From Mucilaginibacter arboris (GTDB lineage: Bacteria; Bacteroidota; Bacteroidia; Sphingobacteriales; Sphingobacteriaceae): a stretch of 64,000 nucleotides of DNA. Below are positions 34,181-42,856 of this stretch, piece by piece (the stretch's first letter is position 1; each line of letters opens with the position of its first letter). Location: NCBI RefSeq assembly GCF_009754915.1, contig NZ_WPIK01000006.1, positions 186,001 to 250,000 on the forward strand. Reading direction: 5' to 3'. The position numbers and the translations under genes are program-made. Below the pieces are notes generated by a model, which did not search any database, was not told the origin of the DNA, and was given only the letters and a program-made list of their open reading frames with translations.

Positions 34181-35188
34181 ATGCAGATTTACCACGATAT
34201 TCAGGAGTTTAAGCCGCTGCAAAACGCCGTTGTTACCATCGGTACTTTTGATGGCGTACATCTCGGGCATCGTAAAATAATTTCACGTTTACAGGAAGTA
34301 GCCAGGCAAACCGGCGGCGAAACAGTTATTTTAACTTTTTTTCCGCACCCGCGGATGATTTTGCATCCGGAAGACCAAAACCTGAAACTGATTTCTACCA
34401 TTCAGGAAAAAGCAGCATTGCTGGCTGGTTTAGGCATCGATCATCTCATTATCACGCCTTTTTCGCGTGATTTTTCCAATCTTTCTGCCGAAGAATATAT
34501 CCGGGAAATACTGGTAAACCGGATAGGGACCAAAAAAATTGTAATTGGATATGACCATCGTTTTGGGAAAGACCGAACCGGCGGATTAGCAGAACTGCAA
34601 AAATTTGCACCGGTTTATAATTACGAGGTAGAAGAAATTCCGGAACAGGATGTAAACGAAGTAGCGGTAAGTTCCAGCCGGATCAGAGAAGCTTTATTGC
34701 AAGGAAATAGCAGTTTGGCCAATCAGTTCCTGGGCTATGCTTTTTTTATCACTGGAAAAGTGATACGCGGCGATCAGATTGGCCGGACTTTAGGTTATCC
34801 AACCGCTAATTTGTTTGTAGAAGAAAGTTATAAACTGATTCCTGCGGATGGAATTTATGCGGTCGAGGTAAGAGCGGTGAGCGGTGAGCGAAGAGAGGAA
34901 AATCACGAAGAAAAAAACACGCTTACCGCTCCTGATTCCACGATCCCCGCTCCTCACTCTTCACTCCTAAAAGGCATGGCTTACATCGGTCACCGGCCAA
35001 CAATTAATGGCATGACACGAAACATTGAAGTGAACATTTTTGATTTTAACAGCGATATTTACAACCAAACCTTACAAATGAGTTTTCATGCCTTTATCCG
35101 GCATGATATTAAATTTGCCGGGCTGGAAGAACTGACCGCACAATTAGGCCGCGATAAAGAAAGCGTGCTTGCCTACTTTTACCGATAA
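34181..35188 (+). CDS. ribF: Bifunctional riboflavin kinase/FAD synthetase
   Basis: The 335-residue enzyme makes FMN and FAD. The N-terminal nucleotidyltransferase has TIGTFDGVHLGH and ITFFPHPR-like motifs; the C-terminal flavokinase has GRTLGYPTANLF and MAYIGHRPTING. I place the start at 34181: the ATG is the last part of a 12-mer (TAAAAACAGC then ATG), and the GTG five codons earlier has no support. A 31-residue insert (34874-34966) separates AVEVR from LKGMAYIG and is encoded by a palindromic repeat. truB-ribF is a conserved pair. Confidence 0.94.
   Translation: MQIYHDIQEFKPLQNAVVTIGTFDGVHLGHRKIISRLQEVARQTGGETVILTFFPHPRMILHPEDQNLKLISTIQEKAALLAGLGIDHLIITPFSRDFSNLSAEEYIREILVNRIGTKKIVIGYDHRFGKDRTGGLAELQKFAPVYNYEVEEIPEQDVNEVAVSSSRIREALLQGNSSLANQFLGYAFFITGKVIRGDQIGRTLGYPTANLFVEESYKLIPADGIYAVEVRAVSGERREENHEEKNTLTAPDSTIPAPHSSLLKGMAYIGHRPTINGMTRNIEVNIFDFNSDIYNQTLQMSFHAFIRHDIKFAGLEELTAQLGRDKESVLAYFYR
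34874..34966. repeat. 93-bp palindromic element inserted in frame in ribF
   Basis: GAGCGGTGAGCGGTGAGCG on the left faces CGCTCCTGATT, CCCCGCTCC and CACTCTTCACTCC on the right. The insert spans 31 codons without a stop and encodes SGERREE...PAPHSSLL, similar to the leuS insert. Confidence 0.7.
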
Positions 35189-35218
35189 AAAAAGTAACTT
35201 CCAATCAAAATTAATGCT

Positions 35219-36274
35219 TTGGAAAAACTGGACCTCGATAAACAAGAAAGTGAATTTTTAGACGAAACCATTGGCCATTGGCAAACACAAGGTTTAATTG
35301 ATGAACAAACCGCTGCAAACCTGCGCAACAGTTATGATGTAAAAGGTTTCGACTGGAAACGCCTGGCACAATACTCCTTTTGGGTAGCTTTATTTTGTGG
35401 ATTGATTGCCATTGCTTCGTTAATTATTGATGATAAAGTAATCCGCTGGTTAAAGCAGTTGTACAATACACCTGATATTCTGATCAGTTTATTTTCGGGA
35501 ATATTAGCTGCATTTTTATTTTTAAGAGGACATCGGCTTAAAAAAACCTCTCCGCAAAAAGTATTTAGCAACGAAGCTGTTATTTTTCTTGGCATTCTGT
35601 TTACCGCCAATTGCATTGCTTATTTAGGCAAAACTTTTGATAATGGTTCCGGACATTACTCACTACTGTTTTTACTGTCGGTTTTTGTGTATGGTTTTAT
35701 TGCTTACAAACTTAACTCACATTTGATCTGGCTTTTTGCTTTAATTTCCTTAGGAAGCTGGTTTGGTACAGAAACCGGTTACCAAACAGATTGGCGGCAT
35801 TATTTCCTCGGTATGAACTATCCGTTACGCTTCGTTGTTTTCGGTGCTATACTGGTAGCTTTTTGCTTTGTGCTGAGAAAAAAGCGCTGGCTGGAATACT
35901 TTCGCGAGTTTACTTACATTGTTGGTATGGCTTACCTTTTTTGCTCGCTCTGGCTGCTTTCCATTTTTGGCAATTTTGGTACGATAAACGACTGGCTCCG
36001 GGTAAAACAAATTACTTTATTTTATTGGGCGCTCATTGCCATTGCCGTTTCCATAGCTTTTGTTCTATATGGATTGAAAAAGAAAGATGAAGGTGCCCGA
36101 GAGTTTGGAATTACTTTCCTCCTGATAAACGTTTACACGCGTTACACCGAATACTTGTGGGACAATATTAACAAAACATTATTCTTTGCCATTCTTGGAT
36201 TATCGTTTTGGCTGATTGGAAGAAAGGCTGAGAAGATCTGGAATTTGGATAGTTTGAAAACAAAAGAGGAATGA
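35219..36274 (+). CDS. DUF2157-like multi-pass membrane protein
   Basis: The 351-residue protein begins with a soluble stretch (LGHWQTQGLIDEQTAANLRNSY-like region) followed by about nine membrane helices, the layout of DUF2157/'DUF4401'-type proteins. Function is unknown. TTG at 35219 is the only plausible start; the nearby ATG is out of frame. The end overlaps the next gene by ATGA. Its last codons (AEKIWNLDSLKTKEE) are duplicated before the second lipoprotein paralogue at about 36968, showing that the tandem duplication included the end of this gene. Confidence 0.75.
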   Translation: MEKLDLDKQESEFLDETIGHWQTQGLIDEQTAANLRNSYDVKGFDWKRLAQYSFWVALFCGLIAIASLIIDDKVIRWLKQLYNTPDILISLFSGILAAFLFLRGHRLKKTSPQKVFSNEAVIFLGILFTANCIAYLGKTFDNGSGHYSLLFLLSVFVYGFIAYKLNSHLIWLFALISLGSWFGTETGYQTDWRHYFLGMNYPLRFVVFGAILVAFCFVLRKKRWLEYFREFTYIVGMAYLFCSLWLLSIFGNFGTINDWLRVKQITLFYWALIAIAVSIAFVLYGLKKKDEGAREFGITFLLINVYTRYTEYLWDNINKTLFFAILGLSFWLIGRKAEKIWNLDSLKTKEE

Positions 36275-36920
36275 AAAAATTACCCGTACTGTTTTTATGC
36301 CTGTTTTTTGTTGTTGCCATTCTCAGCCAGAAATTATTCCGGTAAAACTTCAGGCTGAAGAATTGGAAGTGATTAAATATACTTTTCCAAATAATGACCC
36401 CATTCCTTGGAAGATTCTGGAAGCTCCTAAATTTCCACCTAAAGGTTTCCATCAAACTAAGGGACAAAGAGAAAGATTTAAAAAAGCAATAGATAGCATC
36501 AAGAGAAATAAATCTGAAAGACTAATCTGGTTTGTTAAAGATACTTTGTTCAACCCCACAAATTTCAGTTCAGGCAACAAATATTATCATGATCCAAGAA
36601 TCAAATTAGATACAACTTTCTTCAACTTAGAAAAAAAGTTATTTACAATTAAATATCCAAAACAAGCTGCAAAATTAGACGGACTAATGTTTGGAAATTA
36701 TGTTTTCGCATCTGCTGATTCGATCAGAAAATTAAAAAAGGTTCCGAAACGTTACATTGCCATATCCAGGGTTGTATTTAACTCAAATCATACAAAAGCA
36801 TGTTACTATGTTTCTTACTCTTACCCAGAAGTTTATGCAGGAAATGGTGATATGCTTTATGTTGAAAAAAAGCAAGGCAAATGGTTTTTATTGTATATTA
36901 AACCTTACTGGACATCGTAA
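36271..36920 (+). pseudogene. Lipoprotein paralogue 1, frameshifted in a T-run
   Basis: Translation from the ATG at 36271 gives a signal sequence (MKKLPVLFLCLFF) that soon meets a stop. One base change within the T-run at about 36304-36309 joins it to CHSQPEIIPVKLQAEELEV and 200 further residues, which match the intact paralogue downstream (CNSKPKIIQIKLQPEELEV). The family is unknown; shared blocks include VVFNSNHTKACYYVS and VEKKQGKWFLLY. The homopolymer suggests either a slip mutation, phase variation or a sequencing error. Overlaps the upstream gene by ATGA. Confidence 0.65.
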
Positions 36921-37015
36921 CGATATAATTAATTACAATTTGGCCCTCAAAAAAACTTATGGGATTTATTGAAAAGATTTGGAACCCGGATAGTTTAACT
37001 AAAGGGGAGAGAAAT

Positions 37016-37660
37016 GTGAGGAAGTTGATGATACTGTTTTTATGCCTCTTTTTTTACGGATGCAATTCTAAACCGAAAATCATCCAAATAAAACTTCAGC
37101 CTGAAGAATTGGAAGTGATAAAATATACTTTTCCTGATGCAACTTGTTGTTATCTGATGGAGAAGGAACATCCCACTTTTAAGTATAATTTCAAAGAAAG
37201 CAGAGAAGCGACAAACAAAAGATATAAAAAATGGGCAGATAGCACATACCAACAACTGTCTGAAAAACTAATTTACTATGTTAACGATACTTTGTACAAC
37301 CCAAAAGAAATGGGTTTAAAAGTAAGATATTATCCAAAAATTAAAGATGATCCATCTTTGCTAAAATTAGAAAAGAAGCTTTTTACAGAAGAATATCCAA
37401 AACAAGCTATCAGATTAAAAGGATTAACTATCGGAAACTATTTATTTAAGTCTGCTGATTCTATCGAACATTTAAATAGAAATTCACTACAAAAAGTTAT
37501 TTTATCGAGAGTGGTGTTTAACTCTAATCATACTAAAGCATGTTATTACATTTCACAACGTTTTCCAGAAAATCATTGGGCAAATGGAGAAATCATTCAT
37601 GTGGAGAAAAAACAAGGCAAATGGTTTTTATTGTACCGTAAACCTTACTGGATTACTTAA
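37016..37660 (+). CDS. Lipoprotein paralogue 2 of unknown function
   Basis: From GTG at 37016 (or ATG at 37028) the protein has a short signal with lipobox FLCLFFYGC and about 200 further residues with no family I can name. It is roughly half identical to the frameshifted gene just upstream. Conserved blocks: EELEVIKYTFPD, KLEKKLFTEEYPKQA, VVFNSNHTKACYYIS, VEKKQGKWFLLYRKPYW. It is likely a periplasm-facing lipoprotein. Sequence before the start is a relic of the DUF2157-like gene end (IEKIWNPDSLTKGER). A 12-mer variant (37031-37042) encodes the signal ILFL. Confidence 0.7.
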   Translation: MRKLMILFLCLFFYGCNSKPKIIQIKLQPEELEVIKYTFPDATCCYLMEKEHPTFKYNFKESREATNKRYKKWADSTYQQLSEKLIYYVNDTLYNPKEMGLKVRYYPKIKDDPSLLKLEKKLFTEEYPKQAIRLKGLTIGNYLFKSADSIEHLNRNSLQKVILSRVVFNSNHTKACYYISQRFPENHWANGEIIHVEKKQGKWFLLYRKPYWIT

Positions 37661-37673
37661 TGTAAGTTTAAAT

Positions 37674-37716
37674 CATAAAAGAAGCATAACAGAGCAATCT
37701 GTCATGCTTTTTTTAT
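37674..37716. terminator. Bidirectional hairpin built from two 12-mers
   Basis: CATAAAAGAAGCAT (12-mer at 37676-37687) and ATGCTTTTTTTATG (about 37704-37717) form an inverted pair between convergent genes. Confidence 0.65.
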
Positions 37717-37735
37717 GCCTATAATTTCGGTAAAA

Positions 37736-39247
37736 CTAAACCGTTTGAGGCACAGTCAATCCTAATACTTTGCTGGTTTCTTCTCTTAGTTTTCCGGCGA
37801 GTTCGGCATCTTTACCTAAAGCTTTACCGTAAGATGGGATCATTTCTTTCAGTTTGCTTTGCCATTCCGGCGTATTGATTTTATCCTTGAAACAACGCTT
37901 TAACAGATCAAGCATAATAGAAACCGCCGTTGATGCTCCGGGCGAAGCACCTAACAAAGCTGCAATACTGCCATCGGCGGCGCTTACCACTTCGGTTCCA
38001 AATTCTAAAACGCCTCCTTTTACCGGATCATTTTTGATTACCTGCACACGCTGTCCGGCAACTTCCAGCTCCCAATCTTCCATTTTTGCTGTTGGCAGAT
38101 ATTCTTTTAAAGCATTTAAACGGTCTTCCGGCGATTGCCTTACCTGGTCAATTAAATACTTGGTTAACGGAAGATTCTTAATCCCCGCAGCCATCATCGG
38201 TAAAATATTATTGGTTTTGATAGATAAAATCAAATCTAAATAAGAGCCTGTTTTTAAAAATTTGGTCGAAAAACCAGCATAAGGCCCAAACAGCAATTCT
38301 CTTTTGCCCTCAATCATCCGTGTATCTAAATGCGGAACAGACATTGGCGGCGCGCCTACAGAAGCTTTTCCGTAAACTTTTGCCTGGTGTTTTTTAATCA
38401 CTTCCGGGTTAACGCATCTCAGCCATTGCCCGCTAACCGGAAATCCGCCAAAACCTTTTCCTTCCGGAATTCCTGATCTTTCTAATAAAGGCAAGGAACC
38501 GCCGCCGGCACCAATAAATACAAATTTTGCGTTTACTTTTTTGCTTTCGCCTGTTGCACGGTTTTTTACCCTAATTGCCCACGTTCCATTTTTATTTTTT
38601 CTGAGCGTTAAAACATTATGGCTAAATTGCAATTGAACGCCATCCATCGTTTTAAGCTTGTTAAACATCGCTTTGGTTAAGGCACCGAAGTTTACATCCG
38701 TACCAATTTCCATGCGTGTGGCAGCTACTTTTTCGTTCGGATTGCGGCCATCCATTACCAGCGGCATCCAATCTTGCAGTTGCTTTTTATCTTCCGAATA
38801 AACCATCTCCTTAAACAAATGGTTTTTGGTAAGCGCCTGATGCCTTTTGCGCAAATATTCCACGTTTTTTTCGCCCCAAACAAAGCTCATGTGTGGAATG
38901 CTCCTGATAAAACTTGGCGGGTCAGGCAAAAAGTTTTGTTCAACCAAAAAACTCCAGAACTGTTTGGACTCTTCAAACGATTCGGCAATTTTAACCGCTT
39001 TATAGGTTTCGATCGAACCATCTTTCAGTTCGGGCGTATAATTTAATTCACAAAAAGCAGAGTGGCCGGTTCCGGCATTGTTCCAGGCGTCAGAACTTTC
39101 TGCCGCAGCACGGTCAAGCCGTTCAAAAATTTGTATCGTTAAGTTTGGGTCCAGTTCTTTAAGCATTACGCCAAGCGTTGCACTCATAATACCGGCACCA
39201 ATTAAAATTACATCCGTATTTTCAGAAGTATTTCCAGATTTATTCAT
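37736..39247 (-). CDS. mqo: Malate:quinone oxidoreductase
   Basis: The 503-residue FAD enzyme oxidises malate to oxaloacetate and passes electrons to the quinone pool, a TCA-cycle step at the inner face of the membrane. Dinucleotide-binding motif: DVILIGAGIMSATLG; family blocks WNNAGTGHSAFCELNYTPE and FGPYAGFSTKFLK are present. I use the ATG at 39247, not the one 11 codons upstream, because the conserved start MNKSGNT then follows a promoter-like region at a plausible distance. Confidence 0.95.
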   Translation of the reverse strand: MNKSGNTSENTDVILIGAGIMSATLGVMLKELDPNLTIQIFERLDRAAAESSDAWNNAGTGHSAFCELNYTPELKDGSIETYKAVKIAESFEESKQFWSFLVEQNFLPDPPSFIRSIPHMSFVWGEKNVEYLRKRHQALTKNHLFKEMVYSEDKKQLQDWMPLVMDGRNPNEKVAATRMEIGTDVNFGALTKAMFNKLKTMDGVQLQFSHNVLTLRKNKNGTWAIRVKNRATGESKKVNAKFVFIGAGGGSLPLLERSGIPEGKGFGGFPVSGQWLRCVNPEVIKKHQAKVYGKASVGAPPMSVPHLDTRMIEGKRELLFGPYAGFSTKFLKTGSYLDLILSIKTNNILPMMAAGIKNLPLTKYLIDQVRQSPEDRLNALKEYLPTAKMEDWELEVAGQRVQVIKNDPVKGGVLEFGTEVVSAADGSIAALLGASPGASTAVSIMLDLLKRCFKDKINTPEWQSKLKEMIPSYGKALGKDAELAGKLREETSKVLGLTVPQTV

Positions 39248-39265
39248 CGTATTTTTTGAAGAAAG

Positions 39266-39294
39266 CAAAGATACATTCAAAATTTAAAAGCAAA
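39266..39294 (-). promoter_or_regulatory. Candidate promoter of mqo
   Basis: The minus strand reads TTTG, 17 nt, then TATCTTTG (39273-39266), close to the Bacteroidota -33/-7 pattern. The -7 box ends 18 nt before the chosen ATG. Confidence 0.5.
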
Positions 39295-39408
39295 GGCGCG
39301 AAAAATAACCGAACAGAATTTGATTTGCAAATGACGCCCTGTTTTCAAGTTTTCTTAAGCTAAACAAAATAAAGGATTATTTGATTTAACGCAACTTACA
39401 GATTTATC

Positions 39409-39474
39409 ATACTGTTTTTATGCACTAAAAATAGGGAATCAGCTTGCCGAATTATTGTATGATAAAAGAAGCAT
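39409..39474. repeat. Inverted 12-mer pair in the mqo upstream gap
   Basis: ATACTGTTTTTA (39409-39420) followed by TGCACTAAAAA, and TAAAAGAAGCAT (39463-39474) in the opposite orientation. The rest of the gap 39281-39603 holds AT-rich promoter sequence. A -7-like TAATTTTG lies at 39589-39596, before the next gene. Confidence 0.6.
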
Positions 39475-39603
39475 TATCCTTTTGTTTGAACATATATAGC
39501 TGGTTTTTATTGTTCATAGACATCTTATAACGTAATAATTTTATAAATCTTAAACAGGATTATATAAAATGGTGTGTACGAATCAGAATAATTTTGTGTT
39601 GAT

Positions 39604-40941
39604 ATGAAGAAAGCAAAACTCTCCCTTAAACTAATCCCTCTGCTGCTGCTGATAATAATAAAAGTTAAAGCGCAGCAGCACAATATGGCAGACATGAAAG
39701 GTATGGAAATGAACGATACCAGCAGCATGAAAATGCAGATGAACAGCGGTTATTCTTTAAACCTGCCCATGAACCGCGATGGTTCCGGAACTGCCTGGCT
39801 CCCTGATGCAGCACCAATGTATGGAATTATGCTGAACTCCGGAAAATGGATGTATATGCTGCATGGCAATATTGCACCCCGTTTTACCAGTCAGGATTTT
39901 ACTAATAAAGGTTCACGAGGTGCAAATAAACTGGATGCGCCGAACTGGTTTATGGCGATGGGACAGCGGCAGGTTGGACAAAAAGGCTTGTTCCATTTTA
40001 ACGTAATGCTTTCTGCGGATTATTTTACAGAAGGCGGAAATGGTTATCCACTGTTATTTCAAACCGGAGAAAGTTGGAAAAATGTGCCTTTGGTTGATCG
40101 CCAGCATCCGCATGATCTGTTTTCTGAGCTGGCTGCCAGTTATTCCTACAGCTTCAACAAAAAAACTGATTTGAGCTTTTATATCGGTTATCCCGGCGAA
40201 CCTGCATTGGGTTCAACAGCTTTCATGCATCGGCCTTCTGCGCTTTCTAACCCGGACGCACCGATTGGCCATCACTGGAACGATGGCACACATATTACAT
40301 TCGGTGTAGCAACTTTAGGTTTACGTTTGTATAAATTTAAGATTGAAGGTTCTTCCTTTACGGGAAGGGAACCGGACGAGAACCGGCTGGATTTTGACAA
40401 ACCCAAATTTGATTCCTGGAGCGGCCGCTTATCTTACAACCCGTCAAAAAACTGGGCTTTGGAGGTTTCTCATGGATTTATAAAAAGTCCAGAGCTGCTT
40501 CATCCGGATGAAAACGTAAACCGGACTATTGCTTCTGCCATTTACAGCAAGCCTTTTGCAGGAAAACAATTTTTAAACGTTACTGCATTATGGGGATTGA
40601 ATAAATACAAAAACCAGGATGGCCAGAACACGGCTTTGCTGGAAGCAGATTATCGCTTAAAAAAACTGGATTTATATACCCGATACGAGTGGGTACAAAA
40701 ATCGCGTGAGGAACTGAACCTGGATGAGAATTTATACGGAGAAGATACACTTTTTCCGGTTAATGCTTTAACTTTTGGATTGAATTACGATTTGTTTCAT
40801 ATCGGTAAAATCCGTGTTGCAGCAGGCGGACAGCTTTCCTGGTATCATACCAATAATCGTTTAGATAATTTGTACGGTAAAAATCCTTATGCAGGCGAAG
40901 TTTTTCTGCGGATTTATCCTTCGTTAATGAAGATGAAGTAA
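39604..40941 (+). CDS. Outer-membrane beta-barrel protein with Met-rich N-terminus
   Basis: I cannot assign a named family to this 445-residue protein. After a signal peptide (ending KVKAQQ) comes a Met/His-rich stretch (HNMADMKGMEMNDTSSMKMQM), typical of copper- or silver-binding segments. The rest has alternating beta-strands and ends in FLRIYPSLMKMK, like an outer-membrane barrel. It may bind or pass metal ions; this is inference. The DUF92 gene starts on the stop codon (TAATG overlap), so both are one operon. -7-like TAATTTTG lies 7 nt upstream. Confidence 0.7.
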   Translation: MKKAKLSLKLIPLLLLIIIKVKAQQHNMADMKGMEMNDTSSMKMQMNSGYSLNLPMNRDGSGTAWLPDAAPMYGIMLNSGKWMYMLHGNIAPRFTSQDFTNKGSRGANKLDAPNWFMAMGQRQVGQKGLFHFNVMLSADYFTEGGNGYPLLFQTGESWKNVPLVDRQHPHDLFSELAASYSYSFNKKTDLSFYIGYPGEPALGSTAFMHRPSALSNPDAPIGHHWNDGTHITFGVATLGLRLYKFKIEGSSFTGREPDENRLDFDKPKFDSWSGRLSYNPSKNWALEVSHGFIKSPELLHPDENVNRTIASAIYSKPFAGKQFLNVTALWGLNKYKNQDGQNTALLEADYRLKKLDLYTRYEWVQKSREELNLDENLYGEDTLFPVNALTFGLNYDLFHIGKIRVAAGGQLSWYHTNNRLDNLYGKNPYAGEVFLRIYPSLMKMK

Positions 40942-41657
40942 TGCAAAAAGCTGATTATTTCCTTCCGGTTTTATTGTTAGCAGGCGTAATTCTCAGCGTA
41001 AAAACAAAAAAACTTACTTTGTCTGCTGCTTTAACCGCTGCCTTGCTTGGCGTTTGCTTATACCTGGGTGCCGGTTATTACGGAATATTGATGGCCGCCG
41101 TACTTTTTCTGTTATCCGCCCTGGCTACTGCCAATAAATTGACGCTAAAAGAAGCATTGGGCGCAGCCGAAAAAAACAAAGGCCAGCGCAGAACCGCACA
41201 AGTTTTAGCCAATGTTGGTGCAGCCGGATTGTTTGGTTTGCTATGCTTCTTTTATCCAACAAAAATTAATTTATTCAGGTTGATGATGGCTGCAAGTTTA
41301 GCTTCTGCTGCTGCAGATACCATTTCATCGGAGATGGGAACAGTTTACGGAAAACGGTTTTATAACATCATCACGTTAAAAAAAGACCAAAAAGGACTGG
41401 ACGGCGTAATCAGCCTGAAAGGAACATTGTTTGGCCTGGCAGCAAGCATTATCATTGCTGCTATTTACGCTTTTAGCTTTGGCTGGACGATCAATTTTTG
41501 GTGGATTGTTATTGCCGGAACAATTGGTAACTTTGCAGATTCTGTTCTCGGCGCTACTTTAGAGCGAAAACATTATTTAGGCAACAATGCCGTTAATTTT
41601 TTGAATACAGTTGTTGCTGCGGTTGTTGCAATGCTGTTATCCTCTTTTTCCAACTGA
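40941..41657 (+). CDS. DUF92 family membrane protein
   Basis: The 238-residue protein has about six membrane helices and the DUF92 signature ASAAADTISSEMGTVYG and KGTLFGLAAS, seen in bacterial homologues of TMEM19. Some plant/cyanobacterial relatives are phytyl-phosphate kinases (VTE6); the substrate here is unknown. The start codon overlaps the stop of the upstream barrel gene. Two 12-mers lie in the coding region (41146-41157 encoding LKEAL, 41243-41254 encoding CFFYP). Confidence 0.85.
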   Translation: MQKADYFLPVLLLAGVILSVKTKKLTLSAALTAALLGVCLYLGAGYYGILMAAVLFLLSALATANKLTLKEALGAAEKNKGQRRTAQVLANVGAAGLFGLLCFFYPTKINLFRLMMAASLASAAADTISSEMGTVYGKRFYNIITLKKDQKGLDGVISLKGTLFGLAASIIIAAIYAFSFGWTINFWWIVIAGTIGNFADSVLGATLERKHYLGNNAVNFLNTVVAAVVAMLLSSFSN

Positions 41658-41744
41658 AATCAATTTATATAGCCATATTATTATTTTAAAAGCACTAAGA
41701 GATATAAATAACCTTTAATTCGACTTTATTTACTCATCCGAAAC

Positions 41745-41775
41745 TTGTAAACCGTAACATAAGCTTTTACATTTG
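41745..41775 (+). promoter_or_regulatory. Candidate promoter of higBA, possibly leaderless
   Basis: TTG (41745-41747), 20 nt, then TACATTTG (41768-41775): a good match to the Bacteroidota -33/-7 pattern. The higB ATG follows after only 4 nt. Confidence 0.6.
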
Positions 41776-41779
41776 AGTA

Positions 41780-42058
41780 ATGATTGAAAGCATTCGGCAC
41801 AAAGGGTTAAAACTTTTTTGGGAAAAAGGCGATTCTTCTAAACTACCGGCTGCACATATTACAAAAATCAGGCTTATTTTAATCTTATTACACAATGCAA
41901 AGCTTGTTGAAGACGTTAATTTTCCGGGTTCTGCCCTGCATGCTTTAAAAGGGAGCCTTACCGGTTTTTGGGCAATAAAAGTTTCAGGAAATTATCGTAT
42001 TATCTTTCGTTTTGTTGATGAAAATATTCTTGATATTGATTACGTAGATTATCATTGA
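41780..42058 (+). CDS. higB: HigB-type toxin of a type II system
   Basis: The 92-residue protein has the RelE-like HigB pattern (IRHKGLKLFWEKGDSSKLP at the start, LHALKGSLTGFWAIKVSGNYRIIFRF near the end). HigB toxins are ribosome-dependent mRNA endonucleases. The antitoxin gene follows after 13 bp, the toxin-first order typical for higBA. The locus appears intact. The promoter box lies 4 nt before the ATG, so a leaderless mRNA is likely. Confidence 0.9.
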   Translation: MIESIRHKGLKLFWEKGDSSKLPAAHITKIRLILILLHNAKLVEDVNFPGSALHALKGSLTGFWAIKVSGNYRIIFRFVDENILDIDYVDYH

Positions 42059-42071
42059 GGAGAAACAAATT

Positions 42072-42389
42072 ATGTTAAAACAAGGAATGCCGCCCGTCCA
42101 TCCGGGAGAAGTATTAAAAGGTTTATACCTTGACCCGTTAGAAGTAACGATTACACAAGCTTCTATAAATTTAGGCGTATCACGACGCACTTTATCCTTA
42201 CTGGTAAACGGAAGAATGGGAATAAGTGCAGAAATGGCTTTACGCTTATCAGAAGCACTTAATACTACTCCAGAACTTTGGCTAAATATGCAACAAAGCT
42301 ATGATTTATGGCAGGCTAAACAAAACCGTTCAAAAGTACAAGTGCAGATGATGCGAAAAAAAGATTTGCAGGTTAATTCCAGCTACTAA
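42072..42389 (+). CDS. higA: HigA-type antitoxin (XRE family)
   Basis: The 105-residue protein has the HigA start (MPPVHPGEVLKGLYLDPLEVTITQAS) and an XRE helix-turn-helix (LGVSRRTLSLLVNGRMGIS). It binds HigB and represses the operon. It is encoded directly downstream of higB on the same strand and ends in a lysine-rich tail. An upstream sequence AGGAG at about 42057-42061 could act as a ribosome binding site, one of few visible in this window. Confidence 0.92.
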   Translation: MLKQGMPPVHPGEVLKGLYLDPLEVTITQASINLGVSRRTLSLLVNGRMGISAEMALRLSEALNTTPELWLNMQQSYDLWQAKQNRSKVQVQMMRKKDLQVNSSY

Positions 42390-42415
42390 AAACTTCTTTG
42401 AAGAAAATAATCACC

Positions 42416-42811
42416 ATGAAAACCTTTTTTATCCTGCTATTATTTACGCTATCAGGAGAGATAACCGTAGCACAATTGGTAACCGTAGCACAATTTCCGT
42501 CGCCTACAGGTAGTGCTGCGGATGCTTCAAAAAACAAAAAAATACGTATTTGCACACCAAGCAGGGCAGGTTTGATCGGGCAGGAATCTTTATATGTAAT
42601 TAAATCGCATGGTAAAGAAATAATGGGTAACCAGTTAAACTCCCTTGATCCGCAGGCTATTAAATCCATCCATGTATCGAAGGATTCTAAAGATACTGAA
42701 AAATACGGCCAGGCAGGCAAATATGGCGTAGTAGAAATTACACTTGATGATGAAAAATATCCAAATGCTTATAAAACGGTCCAAATAGATTCTGTTAAAA
42801 AGAATAATTAG
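42416..42811 (+). CDS. Secreted TonB-plug-like small protein
   Basis: I use ATG at 42416, since MKTFFILLLFTLSGEITVAQ is a clean signal peptide. The mature ~110 residues contain LDPQAIKSIHVSKDSKDTEKYGQAGKYGVVEITL, which resembles the plug segment of TonB receptors (LNPNDIESIEVLKDASATAIYG) without a barrel. Such short proteins occur in Bacteroidota and may interact with receptors or M56-type sensors; the role is unknown. The sequence LVTVAQ occurs in a short local duplication (AACCGTAGCACAATT twice near 42462-42496). Confidence 0.7.
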   Translation: MKTFFILLLFTLSGEITVAQLVTVAQFPSPTGSAADASKNKKIRICTPSRAGLIGQESLYVIKSHGKEIMGNQLNSLDPQAIKSIHVSKDSKDTEKYGQAGKYGVVEITLDDEKYPNAYKTVQIDSVKKNN

Positions 42812-42856
42812 CTTTAATGTAGCTACCTTAGGTAACAACTATTATAGACCTTTTTA

